Shown piece by piece: positions 1 through 6,355 of a stretch of DNA of 8,803 nucleotides. The notes under the pieces are model-generated. The model had not been told where the DNA came from, did no database searches, and saw only the letters and a program-made list of their open reading frames with translations. The stretch comes from Gemmatimonadaceae bacterium (GTDB taxonomy: Bacteria; Gemmatimonadota; Gemmatimonadetes; Gemmatimonadales; Gemmatimonadaceae). The first letter of the stretch is position 1; each line of letters begins with the position of its first letter. Both the position numbers and the translations under genes were made by a program. The stretch is from contig JACMLI010000443.1 of assembly GCA_014379705.1 (NCBI GenBank), positions 1-8,803 on the forward strand, given 5' to 3'.

Positions 1-374
1 CGCTCCGCGGCCTGCCCCGCGATCCGCCGGACGAGCGACGCGACGTCGAGGGCTCCCGGCTCTCCCGTCGTCGCGAGCTGGACGGCCTGGCCGAGCACGT
101 CGGACCCCTCGAACAGGATGTCGATCGTCTCCCGGCCTAACGATTCCTCGCCGGCGCGCACGCGCGCCAGGCGGGTTTCCATCGCATGGGAGAGCTCCGT
201 GACGGCGGCATATCCCATCACCCCGCTCATCCCCTTGAGCGTGTGCACGGACCGAAACACCGAGTCTATGGCTTCCTGGGCCGTGGGATCGGCCTCGAGT
301 TGGAGCAGCGCGTGCTCCATGGCCGTGAGGTAATCACGGCTTTCGGTGACGAAGAGCTCCGTGTACTTGTTCAC
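1..374 (-). CDS. cheA: Chemotaxis histidine kinase CheA, N-terminal part (gene runs off the left edge)
   Basis: Only about 124 residues are present. They form the P1 histidine-phosphotransfer domain: the protein begins NKYTELFVTESRDYL after a GTG start, and carries the phospho-acceptor motif RSVHTLKG with the histidine at residue 44, followed by GMSGVMGY and a helix ending HAMET. CheA autophosphorylates this histidine from ATP (through its kinase domain, outside the window) and passes the phosphate to CheY, under control of receptors coupled through CheW. The GTG at 374-372 is chosen because CheA proteins commonly start just before a (K/Q)Y-x-ELF-xx-E sequence. The frame stays open further upstream, but no better start codon was seen there. 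It starts 20 bases after the cheY stop, with no clear Shine-Dalgarno sequence, so translation may depend on cheY. It carries one CGTTAGGC octamer. The P2-P5 domains cannot be assessed. Confidence 0.93.
   Translation of the reverse strand, partial: MNKYTELFVTESRDYLTAMEHALLQLEADPTAQEAIDSVFRSVHTLKGMSGVMGYAAVTELSHAMETRLARVRAGEESLGRETIDILFEGSDVLGQAVQLATTGEPGALDVASLVRRIAGQAAE
135..142 (-). repeat. CGTTAGGC octamer, copy in cheA
   Basis: CGTTAGGC on the coding strand, read as (T)CG TTA GGC and encoding Ser-Leu79-Gly of CheA. One of four identical, identically oriented and identically framed copies in the window; see the finding on this octamer. Confidence 0.6.
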
Positions 375-394
375 GGCGGCCTGGGCCCGCCCGC

Positions 395-757
395 CTAGCC
401 GAGCACCCGCTGCACGGCCTCGAGGACGCGGCTGGGCTGGAACGGCTTCACGACAAAGTCCTTGGCCCCCGCCTGGATCGCCTCAACGACGAGCGCCTGC
501 TGGCCCATCGCGCTGCACATCAACACGCGCGCGGTGGGATCCTCCTGGGTGATCTCACGCACGGCATCGATCCCGCCCATGTCGGGCATCACGATGTCCA
601 TCGTCACGAGGTCGGGCTTGAGGGCGCGATACTTCTGCACGGCCTGCGCGCCCGTCTCCGCTTCTCCGACGATCTCGAAGCCGGCCTGGGAGAGGATGTC
701 TCCCAGCATGGTGCGCATGAAAATCGCGTCGTCGCAGATGAGTACGGAGTGGCTCAC
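395..757 (-). CDS. cheY: Chemotaxis response regulator CheY (single receiver domain)
   Basis: A 120-residue stand-alone receiver domain with no output domain, the size expected for CheY. The phosphorylation site is complete: acidic pair Asp9-Asp10, phospho-acceptor Asp54 in TMDIVMPDMGG, Ser82 at the Ser/Thr switch position and Lys104 in VVKPF. The sequence is closest in feel to the Bacillus/Thermotoga type of CheY (DDAxFMRxML...GAQAV). It is expected to take phosphate from CheA and act on the flagellar switch or another motility output. The start is GTG at 757-755, supported by a good Shine-Dalgarno sequence (AGGAG, six bases before the start). This is the clearest ribosome binding site in the window and follows a 37-base gap after cheW, so cheY may be translated independently and at a higher level than cheW and cheA. 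A CheY for another sensory kinase system cannot be excluded, but the cheA and cheW neighbours favour chemotaxis. Confidence 0.95.
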   Translation of the reverse strand: MSHSVLICDDAIFMRTMLGDILSQAGFEIVGEAETGAQAVQKYRALKPDLVTMDIVMPDMGGIDAVREITQEDPTARVLMCSAMGQQALVVEAIQAGAKDFVVKPFQPSRVLEAVQRVLG

Positions 758-761
758 GAGG

Positions 762-767
762 TCTCCT
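762..767 (-). promoter_or_regulatory. Ribosome binding site of cheY
   Basis: On the minus strand the 37-base gap between cheW and cheY contains CAGGAG ending about six bases before the GTG start of cheY. It fixes the cheY start and is the strongest Shine-Dalgarno match in the window; most other genes here rely on stop/start overlaps instead. Confidence 0.7.
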
Positions 768-794
768 GTGGCGGCCCGTGATCCGGCGCTGCCC

Positions 795-1208
795 CTATGC
801 CAGCGCCTGCCTCACGAGCTCCTGCACATTCACCAGCAGGACGACCGACTCGCCAAAATGTCCCATCCCGGCGATGAGCTTTCCCTCGCTGCCGCCCATG
901 GGCGTGGATTCACCGAACTCCTCCACGGGCATGACCTCGCGCACGTCGTCGACGAGCAATCCCAGGGACTTGCCGTCTACGGCGAGTACGACCACGTCGG
1001 GCTCCATGGAGGTCGATGGCGTCCCCGTGAGGCGATGTGCCAGGTCGAGCACGGCGAAGAGCTGCCCACGCAGGTTCGCGAGCCCACGCACGTCGGCGGC
1101 CGCACCCGGCAGCCGCGTGACCACCGGCATGGACGTGATCTCGCGCACACTGCCAGAGGGCAGTGCGTAGAGCCTGCCTCCCGCCTCGACCACGAGCACC
1201 TGGCTCAC
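795..1208 (-). CDS. cheW: Chemotaxis coupling protein CheW
   Basis: A 137-residue single CheW domain, a little shorter than the usual 150-170. It begins LVVEAGGRLYALPSGSVREI and contains the diagnostic stretch RGLANLRGQLFAVLDL (about residues 41-56) and a later VDDVREVM. CheW is the soluble adaptor that links methyl-accepting receptors to CheA in the membrane-proximal signalling array. The GTG start at 1208-1206 overlaps the TGA of the preceding pseudouridine synthase gene (GTGA), so the two are probably translationally coupled; a GAGGGA lies about nine bases upstream. No receptor gene, CheR or CheB is present in the window. A CheW serving a type IV pilus or other Che-like pathway is possible. 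Confidence 0.93.
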   Translation of the reverse strand: MSQVLVVEAGGRLYALPSGSVREITSMPVVTRLPGAAADVRGLANLRGQLFAVLDLAHRLTGTPSTSMEPDVVVLAVDGKSLGLLVDDVREVMPVEEFGESTPMGGSEGKLIAGMGHFGESVVLLVNVQELVRQALA

Positions 1209-2206
1209 GTGGTCGGTCCCTCGTCGTAGAAACTGAATCGGTCGAGCGCAGTCGGGTCACCGTCGAGGGACGGATCATTGGCGACGGTGGCAAGTGCGGC
1301 CGTGAGATCGGCCGGCAACGGGGCACGAAAATCGAGCGCTTCGCCGGTTACCGGGTGCGGGAAGCGAAGCCGCGCCGCGTGGAGAAAGTGTCGTTTCCCC
1401 GGCAGCTTCACGAGCTTGCGCCCTCCCCCACCGCCGTAGGTGTCGTCACCGACGACCGGATGACCGGCCGCTGCGAGGTGCACGCGAATCTGGTGCGTGC
1501 GCCCCGTGTGGAGGTGCGCACGCAGCAGGTCGACGGAATCGAACCGTCCGAGCCGGATGAACGTGGTCTTCGCGGCTTTCCCGCCCGTGACGACCGCCAT
1601 GCGCTGGCGATCGCGGGGATCGCGGGCGAGGGGCTTGTCGACGACGAGGCGATCCTCATGGAGGTGGCCCCAGCAGAGTGCCGCGTAGCGGCGGACGATG
1701 GTGCGCGCCGCGAGCGCCGCGCCGAGCACGCGATGGGAGCGCTCGGTCTTGGCGATGAGGAGGAGCCCGGAGGTGTCCTTGTCGAGCCGGTGCACGAGCC
1801 CCGGGCGGTCGTCGCCGCCTAACGACGAGAGCGCGCTCCCGCGCCCGACGAGCGCATTCACCACCGTGCCTTCCCAGTTGCCGGGGGCTGGATGGACGAC
1901 CATCCCGGCCTCCTTGTCGAGGACGAGGATCTCGTCGTCCTCGAAGACGATGCGGAGCGGGATGTCCTGCGGCACGACGTCGCGCCCGCGCGGGGGCGGA
2001 ACGCGCACGGTGACGCGTTCCCCGGCTGCCGGCTTGTAGGACGCCTTCTCCGCGCGGCCATCCACGTCGACGTGACCACCGGCGATGAGCGTGGCCGCCT
2101 GGGTGCGCGAGACATCGGTGCGGGCCGCCACCAACAAATCGAGGCGGACATCGCTGTCCGCCTCGAGCACGATCACGTGGGTCGCGGACGGAGCGGGCCC
2201 CGTCAT
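1205..2206 (-). CDS. rluD: RluA/RluD-family 23S rRNA (or tRNA) pseudouridine synthase
   Basis: A 333-residue protein with an N-terminal S4 RNA-binding domain (about residues 18-70, RLDLLVAARTDVSRTQAATLI region) followed by an RluA-type pseudouridine synthase domain. The catalytic signature HRLDKDTSG is at residues 139-147 with catalytic Asp142; further family motifs are LHTGRTHQIRVHL (about 232-244) and the VVGDDTYG loop (about 251-258). The S4 domain plus catalytic domain and length match RluD, which isomerises uridines in helix 69 of 23S rRNA, but RluC/RluA-like specificity cannot be excluded from sequence alone. ATG at 2206 overlaps the lspA TGA by four bases (ATGA), and its own TGA overlaps the cheW GTG. 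An lspA-rluD pair is common in bacteria. Its short C-terminal tail (about 311-333) is Asp-rich and looks unconserved. Confidence 0.92.
   Translation of the reverse strand: MTGPAPSATHVIVLEADSDVRLDLLVAARTDVSRTQAATLIAGGHVDVDGRAEKASYKPAAGERVTVRVPPPRGRDVVPQDIPLRIVFEDDEILVLDKEAGMVVHPAPGNWEGTVVNALVGRGSALSSLGGDDRPGLVHRLDKDTSGLLLIAKTERSHRVLGAALAARTIVRRYAALCWGHLHEDRLVVDKPLARDPRDRQRMAVVTGGKAAKTTFIRLGRFDSVDLLRAHLHTGRTHQIRVHLAAAGHPVVGDDTYGGGGGRKLVKLPGKRHFLHAARLRFPHPVTGEALDFRAPLPADLTAALATVANDPSLDGDPTALDRFSFYDEGPTT
1817..1824 (-). repeat. CGTTAGGC octamer, copy in the rluD-family gene
   Basis: CGTTAGGC on the coding strand, read as (T)CG TTA GGC and encoding Ser-Leu129-Gly in a Ser/Gly-rich stretch just before the catalytic motif of the pseudouridine synthase. 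That stretch is a poorly constrained loop, so the choice of the very rare TTA codon is not forced by the protein. Confidence 0.6.
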
Positions 2207-2730
2207 GTCGCGGGCGTCGAGTCGCGCGCCAGCGCCGCACGGGCGGCCGCCTTGTCTTCACCCCACAGCACGACGGCCAGGAGGATCGCTCCCGTGCTGA
2301 TCGCCATGTCGGCCACGTTGAACGTGGGCCACCGGCTGTCCCCCAGGCCGACGTCGATGAAGTCGACAACGCCATTCGGGGAAATGACACGGTCCACCAG
2401 GTTGCCCAGCGCACCGGCCGTGACGAGCGCGATCGCGAGCATGCGCCAGGAATCCCCGGGTGCGGTGTGCCGGTACATTTTCGCGAGGATCACGAGCGCC
2501 CCGACCGTGAGTCCCATGAAGATCCAGCGCGAGTAGGGACCGAGGTGGAAGCCGAACGCCGCGCCGGGGTTGTAGACGAGCGTCCATCGCAGGAAGTCGC
2601 CCCACACCTCGTGGGGCACGTACCGCGGCCAGAGCGTGGCCTCGGCGATCGCCTTCGTGACGCGATCAGCGATGACGAGGACGAGGACGACCGGGAAGAA
2701 GAGCCATGCCCCGGACCTACTTCTTGGCAT
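2203..2730 (-). CDS. lspA: Lipoprotein signal peptidase (signal peptidase II) LspA
   Basis: A 175-residue inner-membrane aspartyl protease that cleaves signal peptides from prolipoproteins after lipid modification of the cysteine. Four hydrophobic segments are visible, at about residues 9-21, 69-83, 96-109 and 139-155. Family motifs: TLVYNPGAAFG (about 50-60), GNLVDR with catalytic Asp113, and TFNVADMAI with catalytic Asp141. The ATG at 2730-2728 is chosen because it is preceded by AAGGA at a good distance and because the residues upstream in the same frame are Arg/Ser-rich and are merely the dksA-like gene read in another frame. The start lies inside the 3' end of the preceding gene (14-base overlap). 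Its presence implies a bacterium that matures lipoproteins. Confidence 0.94.
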   Translation of the reverse strand: MPRSRSGAWLFFPVVLVLVIADRVTKAIAEATLWPRYVPHEVWGDFLRWTLVYNPGAAFGFHLGPYSRWIFMGLTVGALVILAKMYRHTAPGDSWRMLAIALVTAGALGNLVDRVISPNGVVDFIDVGLGDSRWPTFNVADMAISTGAILLAVVLWGEDKAAARAALARDSTPAT

Positions 2731-3133
2731 CTTCTTCCTTCTGCTTGCACTTGATGCAGTAGCGCGCGTGGGGCAACGCGTCGAGTCGCTCGAACGCGAT
2801 CTCCTCGCCGCAGCTGTGGCACTTGCCAAAGGTCTCGGGGCTCTTGTACAGCCGTCGGAGTGCCTGGTCGATGTGCCAGAGGAAGCGTCCTTCCTGACTC
2901 GCGAACAGGAACGCCTTCTCGCGTTCCATCGCGTCGGTCCCCTGGTCCGCCATGTGGAAAGAATAGGAACTCAGGTCCCCGTCCGCCGACTGCGGAGTCG
3001 CGCCGAACAGGTCGTCGTGATGCCCGAGTTCCTTCTGGACACGCCGACGCTCCTCGAGCAGTCGCTTCTCGAAATACTGCAAGTTCTTCTTGGTCATCGC
3101 CTTCGGCTTCTTGGCGCCAACTGGTATCGCCAT
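2717..3133 (-). CDS. TraR/DksA family zinc-finger transcription regulator
   Basis: A 138-residue protein. The N-terminus is Lys-rich, followed by a predicted coiled coil (about residues 17-97) and a C-terminal four-cysteine zinc finger: Cys105-x2-Cys108 and Cys126-x2-Cys129, in the DksA/TraR pattern CxxCGEEI...RLDALP-x4-CIxC. The tip of the coiled coil carries acidic residues, HMADQGTDAMEREK (about 60-73), where DksA uses Asp residues to reach the RNA polymerase secondary channel. By family, it would modulate initiation at stringent-response promoters with ppGpp; smaller members of this family linked to ileS-lspA are often annotated only as TraR/DksA. It begins three bases after the ileS stop (TAG ACC ATG) and overlaps lspA. 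A second Met at residue 13 is an alternative start, but the first has the better operon spacing. Confidence 0.88.
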   Translation of the reverse strand: MAIPVGAKKPKAMTKKNLQYFEKRLLEERRRVQKELGHHDDLFGATPQSADGDLSSYSFHMADQGTDAMEREKAFLFASQEGRFLWHIDQALRRLYKSPETFGKCHSCGEEIAFERLDALPHARYCIKCKQKEEDAKK

Positions 3134-3136
3134 GGT

Positions 3137-6100
3137 CTACGGTTCCACGCTCAGGGCGACGGTCGCGCGGAGTCCATCGAGCTCCACTGCTTGCGCCGCA
3201 TGTTCACCACCGGCCTCGCCCTCACCCACGAACACGTTCCGGGCGAGCACTTCTGCAGCCATCCAATCTACATGATCTCGGGCGGCTTGTTCGATTTCCG
3301 CGTCCCCGGAGATCCAGACACGGATCCGGTCCGACACCGCCAGCCCAGCATCCTTTCGCATGCGCTGGATGCGACTGACCAATTCCCGGGAGATCCCTTC
3401 GCGCTTGAGTTCCGGGGTGACTGCCGGATCGAGTGCCACAAAGCGACCCCCTGTCTCCTTCACCACCAGGTCACCCACGGCCCGCCGTACGATCGTGAGG
3501 TCCTCGCCCACGAGGTCATGCGTTGCACCCTCGACGGAGACGCCCACCAACTCGCCCTGCTCGAACCGGCGCAGGTCGGCCGAACTGAGCCCCTGCACCG
3601 CCTTCGCGGCCAGCGGCGTGGCCTTGCCGAAGCGCCTGCCTAACGACTTGAAGTTGGCCTTGGCCTCGAGGGTCACGAGGTCGTCCGCCGACGACAGCAA
3701 ACTCACGGACTTGAGGTTGAGTTCCACGGCGAGGATCGGGAGGAGGGCCGTGACGTCGGCGGCCACCTCGGTCGGTACGACGCACAGGGCGCGACCCAGC
3801 GGCCGCCGCACGTTGATCGACGCCTCCTCCCGTGCCGCCCGTCCCAGCCGCGATAGTTCCCGGATCTCCTCCATCGCTCGCTCCAATGCCGGGTCCGCAT
3901 ACCCGGTGCCCCGCACAAAGTTCGCGAGGTGTACGGACGTTCCCGTGAGCTCCCGGTGGATCCAGTCCGAGATGTACGGCGCCACCGGCGCGAGGAGCCG
4001 GCAGACCGTCACGAGCACTTCGTGGAGCGTGGCGAAAGCGGACACATTGTCCGGTGCCGTGACTTCGTAGAAGCGGCCGCGCGTCTGGCGCACATACCAG
4101 TTCGAGACGTCGTCGACGAGAAACGACATCACGAGCCGTGACGCGGCCGTGGCATCGTACTCCATCAGGGACGCGTCGACGGCGGCTTCCACGGTGGTGA
4201 GGCGCGACAGGATCCAGCGATCCATCGCCGGTCGTTCCGCAGGGGGCGCCACCGGCTGGGACGGCGTCCATCCGTAGTTCGCGTATTGGGCAAAGATGCC
4301 CGAATACACGTTGCGCAGCGTCAGCAGGAAACCGGCGGAGGTGTCGCGGATCACACTCTCGTCGAAGCGCTTGGGTGCGCCGAGCTGTGACGACGCGATG
4401 AGGAAGAGGCGCACGGCGTCGGCGCCGTTGCGCGCGACCACCTCGAACGGGTTCACCACGTTCCCGAGCCGCTTGGACATCTTCACGCCATTCGCGTCGA
4501 GTACGAGGTCGTTCACCACCACCGTGCGATAGGGCGCGGTCTGCAGCTTGTTTTCCCCGACGCGGTTGTTGGGCAAGGCGTCGCCCAGGCCCGCCGCAAT
4601 GGCGAGCAACGAGTAGAACCAGCCACGTGTCTGGTCGAGGCCCTCGGCAATGAAGTCCGCCGGGTACTCACGCTCAACGAGTGCCTTGTTTTCGAATGGG
4701 TAGTGCCACTGCGCGAACGGCATCGCGCCCGAGTCGAACCAGGCATCGATGACTTGCGGCACGCGACGCATGGTCCCGCCGCAGCTACACGTCCATTGCC
4801 ACTCATCGATGAACGGCTTGTGCGGATCGAAGTCGCCGGGAAGTGGCGTCCCCACCTTTTCACTCAGCTCTGCGAACGACCCGACGACGTTGAGGTGCGT
4901 GTCGTCGCGATCGCACACCCACACGGGAAGGGGCGTGCCCCAGTACCGGTCGCGCGAGACGGCCCAGTCGACATTGGTGTGCAACCAACTCTCGAAGCGT
5001 CCGCGGCCGACGTCCTCGGGGTGCCAGTCGACGTTCGCATTGCGCGCGAGCATCTCGTCCTTGTACGCCGTCGTGCGCACGAACCATGACTCGCGCGCGT
5101 AGTACAAGAGCGGCGTGCTGCAGCGCCAGCAGTGCGGATACGGGTGCATGAGCGTGCCCGCCTTCCAGAGCGCGTCGCGTCGCCTGAGCTCCTCGACGAG
5201 GATCGGGTCTGCGTCCTTGACCCACAGGCCACCGACGACCGGAATCGACGCATCGAACCGGCCGCGCCCGTCGACCGGGTTCAGCATCACGAGGTTGTGC
5301 TTTCGCCCCGTGGCGTAGTCGTCCTGGCCGAACGCTGGCGCCATGTGCACGATGCCGCTCCCGTCCTTCTCAGAGACAAAATCGGCGGCGACGATGAGTT
5401 CGTGTTCCCACTCCCCTTCCGGATAGGCCACGAGGTCGAGCGGACGTCGATAGCGCTGGCCAGCCAGCGCGCTTCCCTTGAACTGGGCGACCGTGTCCCA
5501 CCGATCGACGTAGTCGGCACCGAGCACGGCGCCGGCCCGCGCCGCTGCGAGGATGATCGTCCAATCGGTGACGTTCTTCTTCCGGAGTTCGACGTAGTCG
5601 ATGTCGGGGTGCACCGCGAGCGCGACGTTCGACACGAGCGTCCACGGTGTCGTCGTCCAGACGATGAGGCGCCGACGCAGGCCGGCGGCCGTGGCCTCCG
5701 CATCGACGAGGTCCATCGCGACGAACAGCGAGGGATCCTCGACGTCCTGGTACCCCTGGGCGACTTCATGCGACGACAAGGACGTTCCGCAGCGCGAGCA
5801 ATACGGCAGGATCTTGTGACCCTTGAACAGGTACCCGCGCTCGTGCAGCACCTTGAGCGCCCACCACTCGCTCTCGATGTACTCGTTATGGTAGGTGACG
5901 TACGGATGGTCGTAGTCCATCCAGTGCGCCACGCGTTCGCAGAGCTCCTCCCACTCGGCGCGGTACCTCCAGACGCTTTCGCGGCACTTGCGATTGAACT
6001 CCTCGACGCCGAGGGCCTCGATATCGGGCTTGCCCTTGATCCCGAGCGCCTTCTCGACCTCGATCTCGACGGGAAGGCCGTGCGTGTCCCACCCCGCCTT

Positions 6101-6355
6101 GCGCGGGACGTGATGCCCGTGCATCGCGCGGTGCCGACAGTACAGGTCCTTCACCGTGCGCGCGAAGACGTGGTGGATGCCGGGGCGCCCATTCGCCGTG
6201 GGCGGCCCGTCGTAGAAGACGTACGGCGGGCCGTCCTTGCGCATCTCCATCGAGCGCTCGAAGAGCTTCTCCTCGCGCCAGCGCGCGAGGACCTCCTGCT
6301 CGAGGTCGTCCGCCGAACGGTCCGCCGGCAGCAGCCGGAAGTTTGTCTCGGTCAC
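3137..6355 (-). CDS. ileS: Isoleucyl-tRNA synthetase, type 2 (eukaryote-like)
   Basis: A 1072-residue class I aminoacyl-tRNA synthetase that charges tRNA-Ile. The catalytic Rossmann domain begins FYDGPPTANGRPGIHH (about 47-62), the HIGH box here reading Gly59-Ile-His-His62; RKAGWDTHGLPVE follows. The CP1 editing domain, which hydrolyses Val-tRNA-Ile, contains WTTTPWTL from residue 233. DWAVSRDRYWGTPLPVW, several CxxC pairs and KMSKR (residues 625-629) close the active site, and an anticodon-binding helical domain follows. Length above 1000, the GIHH box and the lack of the C-terminal cysteine zinc finger of E. coli-type enzymes place it in the type 2 group. The start is GTG at 6355-6353, overlapping the TGA of the phosphorylase gene (GTGA); the 152 further codons open upstream are that gene read out of frame. 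One CGTTAGGC octamer encodes Leu905-Gly. Confidence 0.97.
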   Translation of the reverse strand: MTETNFRLLPADRSADDLEQEVLARWREEKLFERSMEMRKDGPPYVFYDGPPTANGRPGIHHVFARTVKDLYCRHRAMHGHHVPRKAGWDTHGLPVEIEVEKALGIKGKPDIEALGVEEFNRKCRESVWRYRAEWEELCERVAHWMDYDHPYVTYHNEYIESEWWALKVLHERGYLFKGHKILPYCSRCGTSLSSHEVAQGYQDVEDPSLFVAMDLVDAEATAAGLRRRLIVWTTTPWTLVSNVALAVHPDIDYVELRKKNVTDWTIILAAARAGAVLGADYVDRWDTVAQFKGSALAGQRYRRPLDLVAYPEGEWEHELIVAADFVSEKDGSGIVHMAPAFGQDDYATGRKHNLVMLNPVDGRGRFDASIPVVGGLWVKDADPILVEELRRRDALWKAGTLMHPYPHCWRCSTPLLYYARESWFVRTTAYKDEMLARNANVDWHPEDVGRGRFESWLHTNVDWAVSRDRYWGTPLPVWVCDRDDTHLNVVGSFAELSEKVGTPLPGDFDPHKPFIDEWQWTCSCGGTMRRVPQVIDAWFDSGAMPFAQWHYPFENKALVEREYPADFIAEGLDQTRGWFYSLLAIAAGLGDALPNNRVGENKLQTAPYRTVVVNDLVLDANGVKMSKRLGNVVNPFEVVARNGADAVRLFLIASSQLGAPKRFDESVIRDTSAGFLLTLRNVYSGIFAQYANYGWTPSQPVAPPAERPAMDRWILSRLTTVEAAVDASLMEYDATAASRLVMSFLVDDVSNWYVRQTRGRFYEVTAPDNVSAFATLHEVLVTVCRLLAPVAPYISDWIHRELTGTSVHLANFVRGTGYADPALERAMEEIRELSRLGRAAREEASINVRRPLGRALCVVPTEVAADVTALLPILAVELNLKSVSLLSSADDLVTLEAKANFKSLGRRFGKATPLAAKAVQGLSSADLRRFEQGELVGVSVEGATHDLVGEDLTIVRRAVGDLVVKETGGRFVALDPAVTPELKREGISRELVSRIQRMRKDAGLAVSDRIRVWISGDAEIEQAARDHVDWMAAEVLARNVFVGEGEAGGEHAAQAVELDGLRATVALSVEP
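3638..3645 (-). repeat. CGTTAGGC octamer, copy in ileS
   Basis: CGTTAGGC on the coding strand, read as (T)CG TTA GGC and encoding Ser-Leu905-Gly in the C-terminal domain of IleS (sequence KSLGRRFGK). It is the only TTA codon in the 1072-codon gene. Confidence 0.6.

Noticed and set aside
1918..1943. A nine-base-pair inverted repeat with an eight-base loop inside the rluD-family gene
   Set aside because: It encodes an acidic stretch (FEDDEILVLD) built from GAG, GAC and CTC/GTC codons, and such codons produce self-complementary runs by chance. There is no T-tract and it is mid-gene, so it is not a terminator.
2731..2829. An extra 33 codons open upstream of lspA
   Set aside because: Ser/Arg-rich translation of the dksA-like gene in another frame; the ATG at 2730 has a good ribosome binding site and gives the usual LspA N-terminus.
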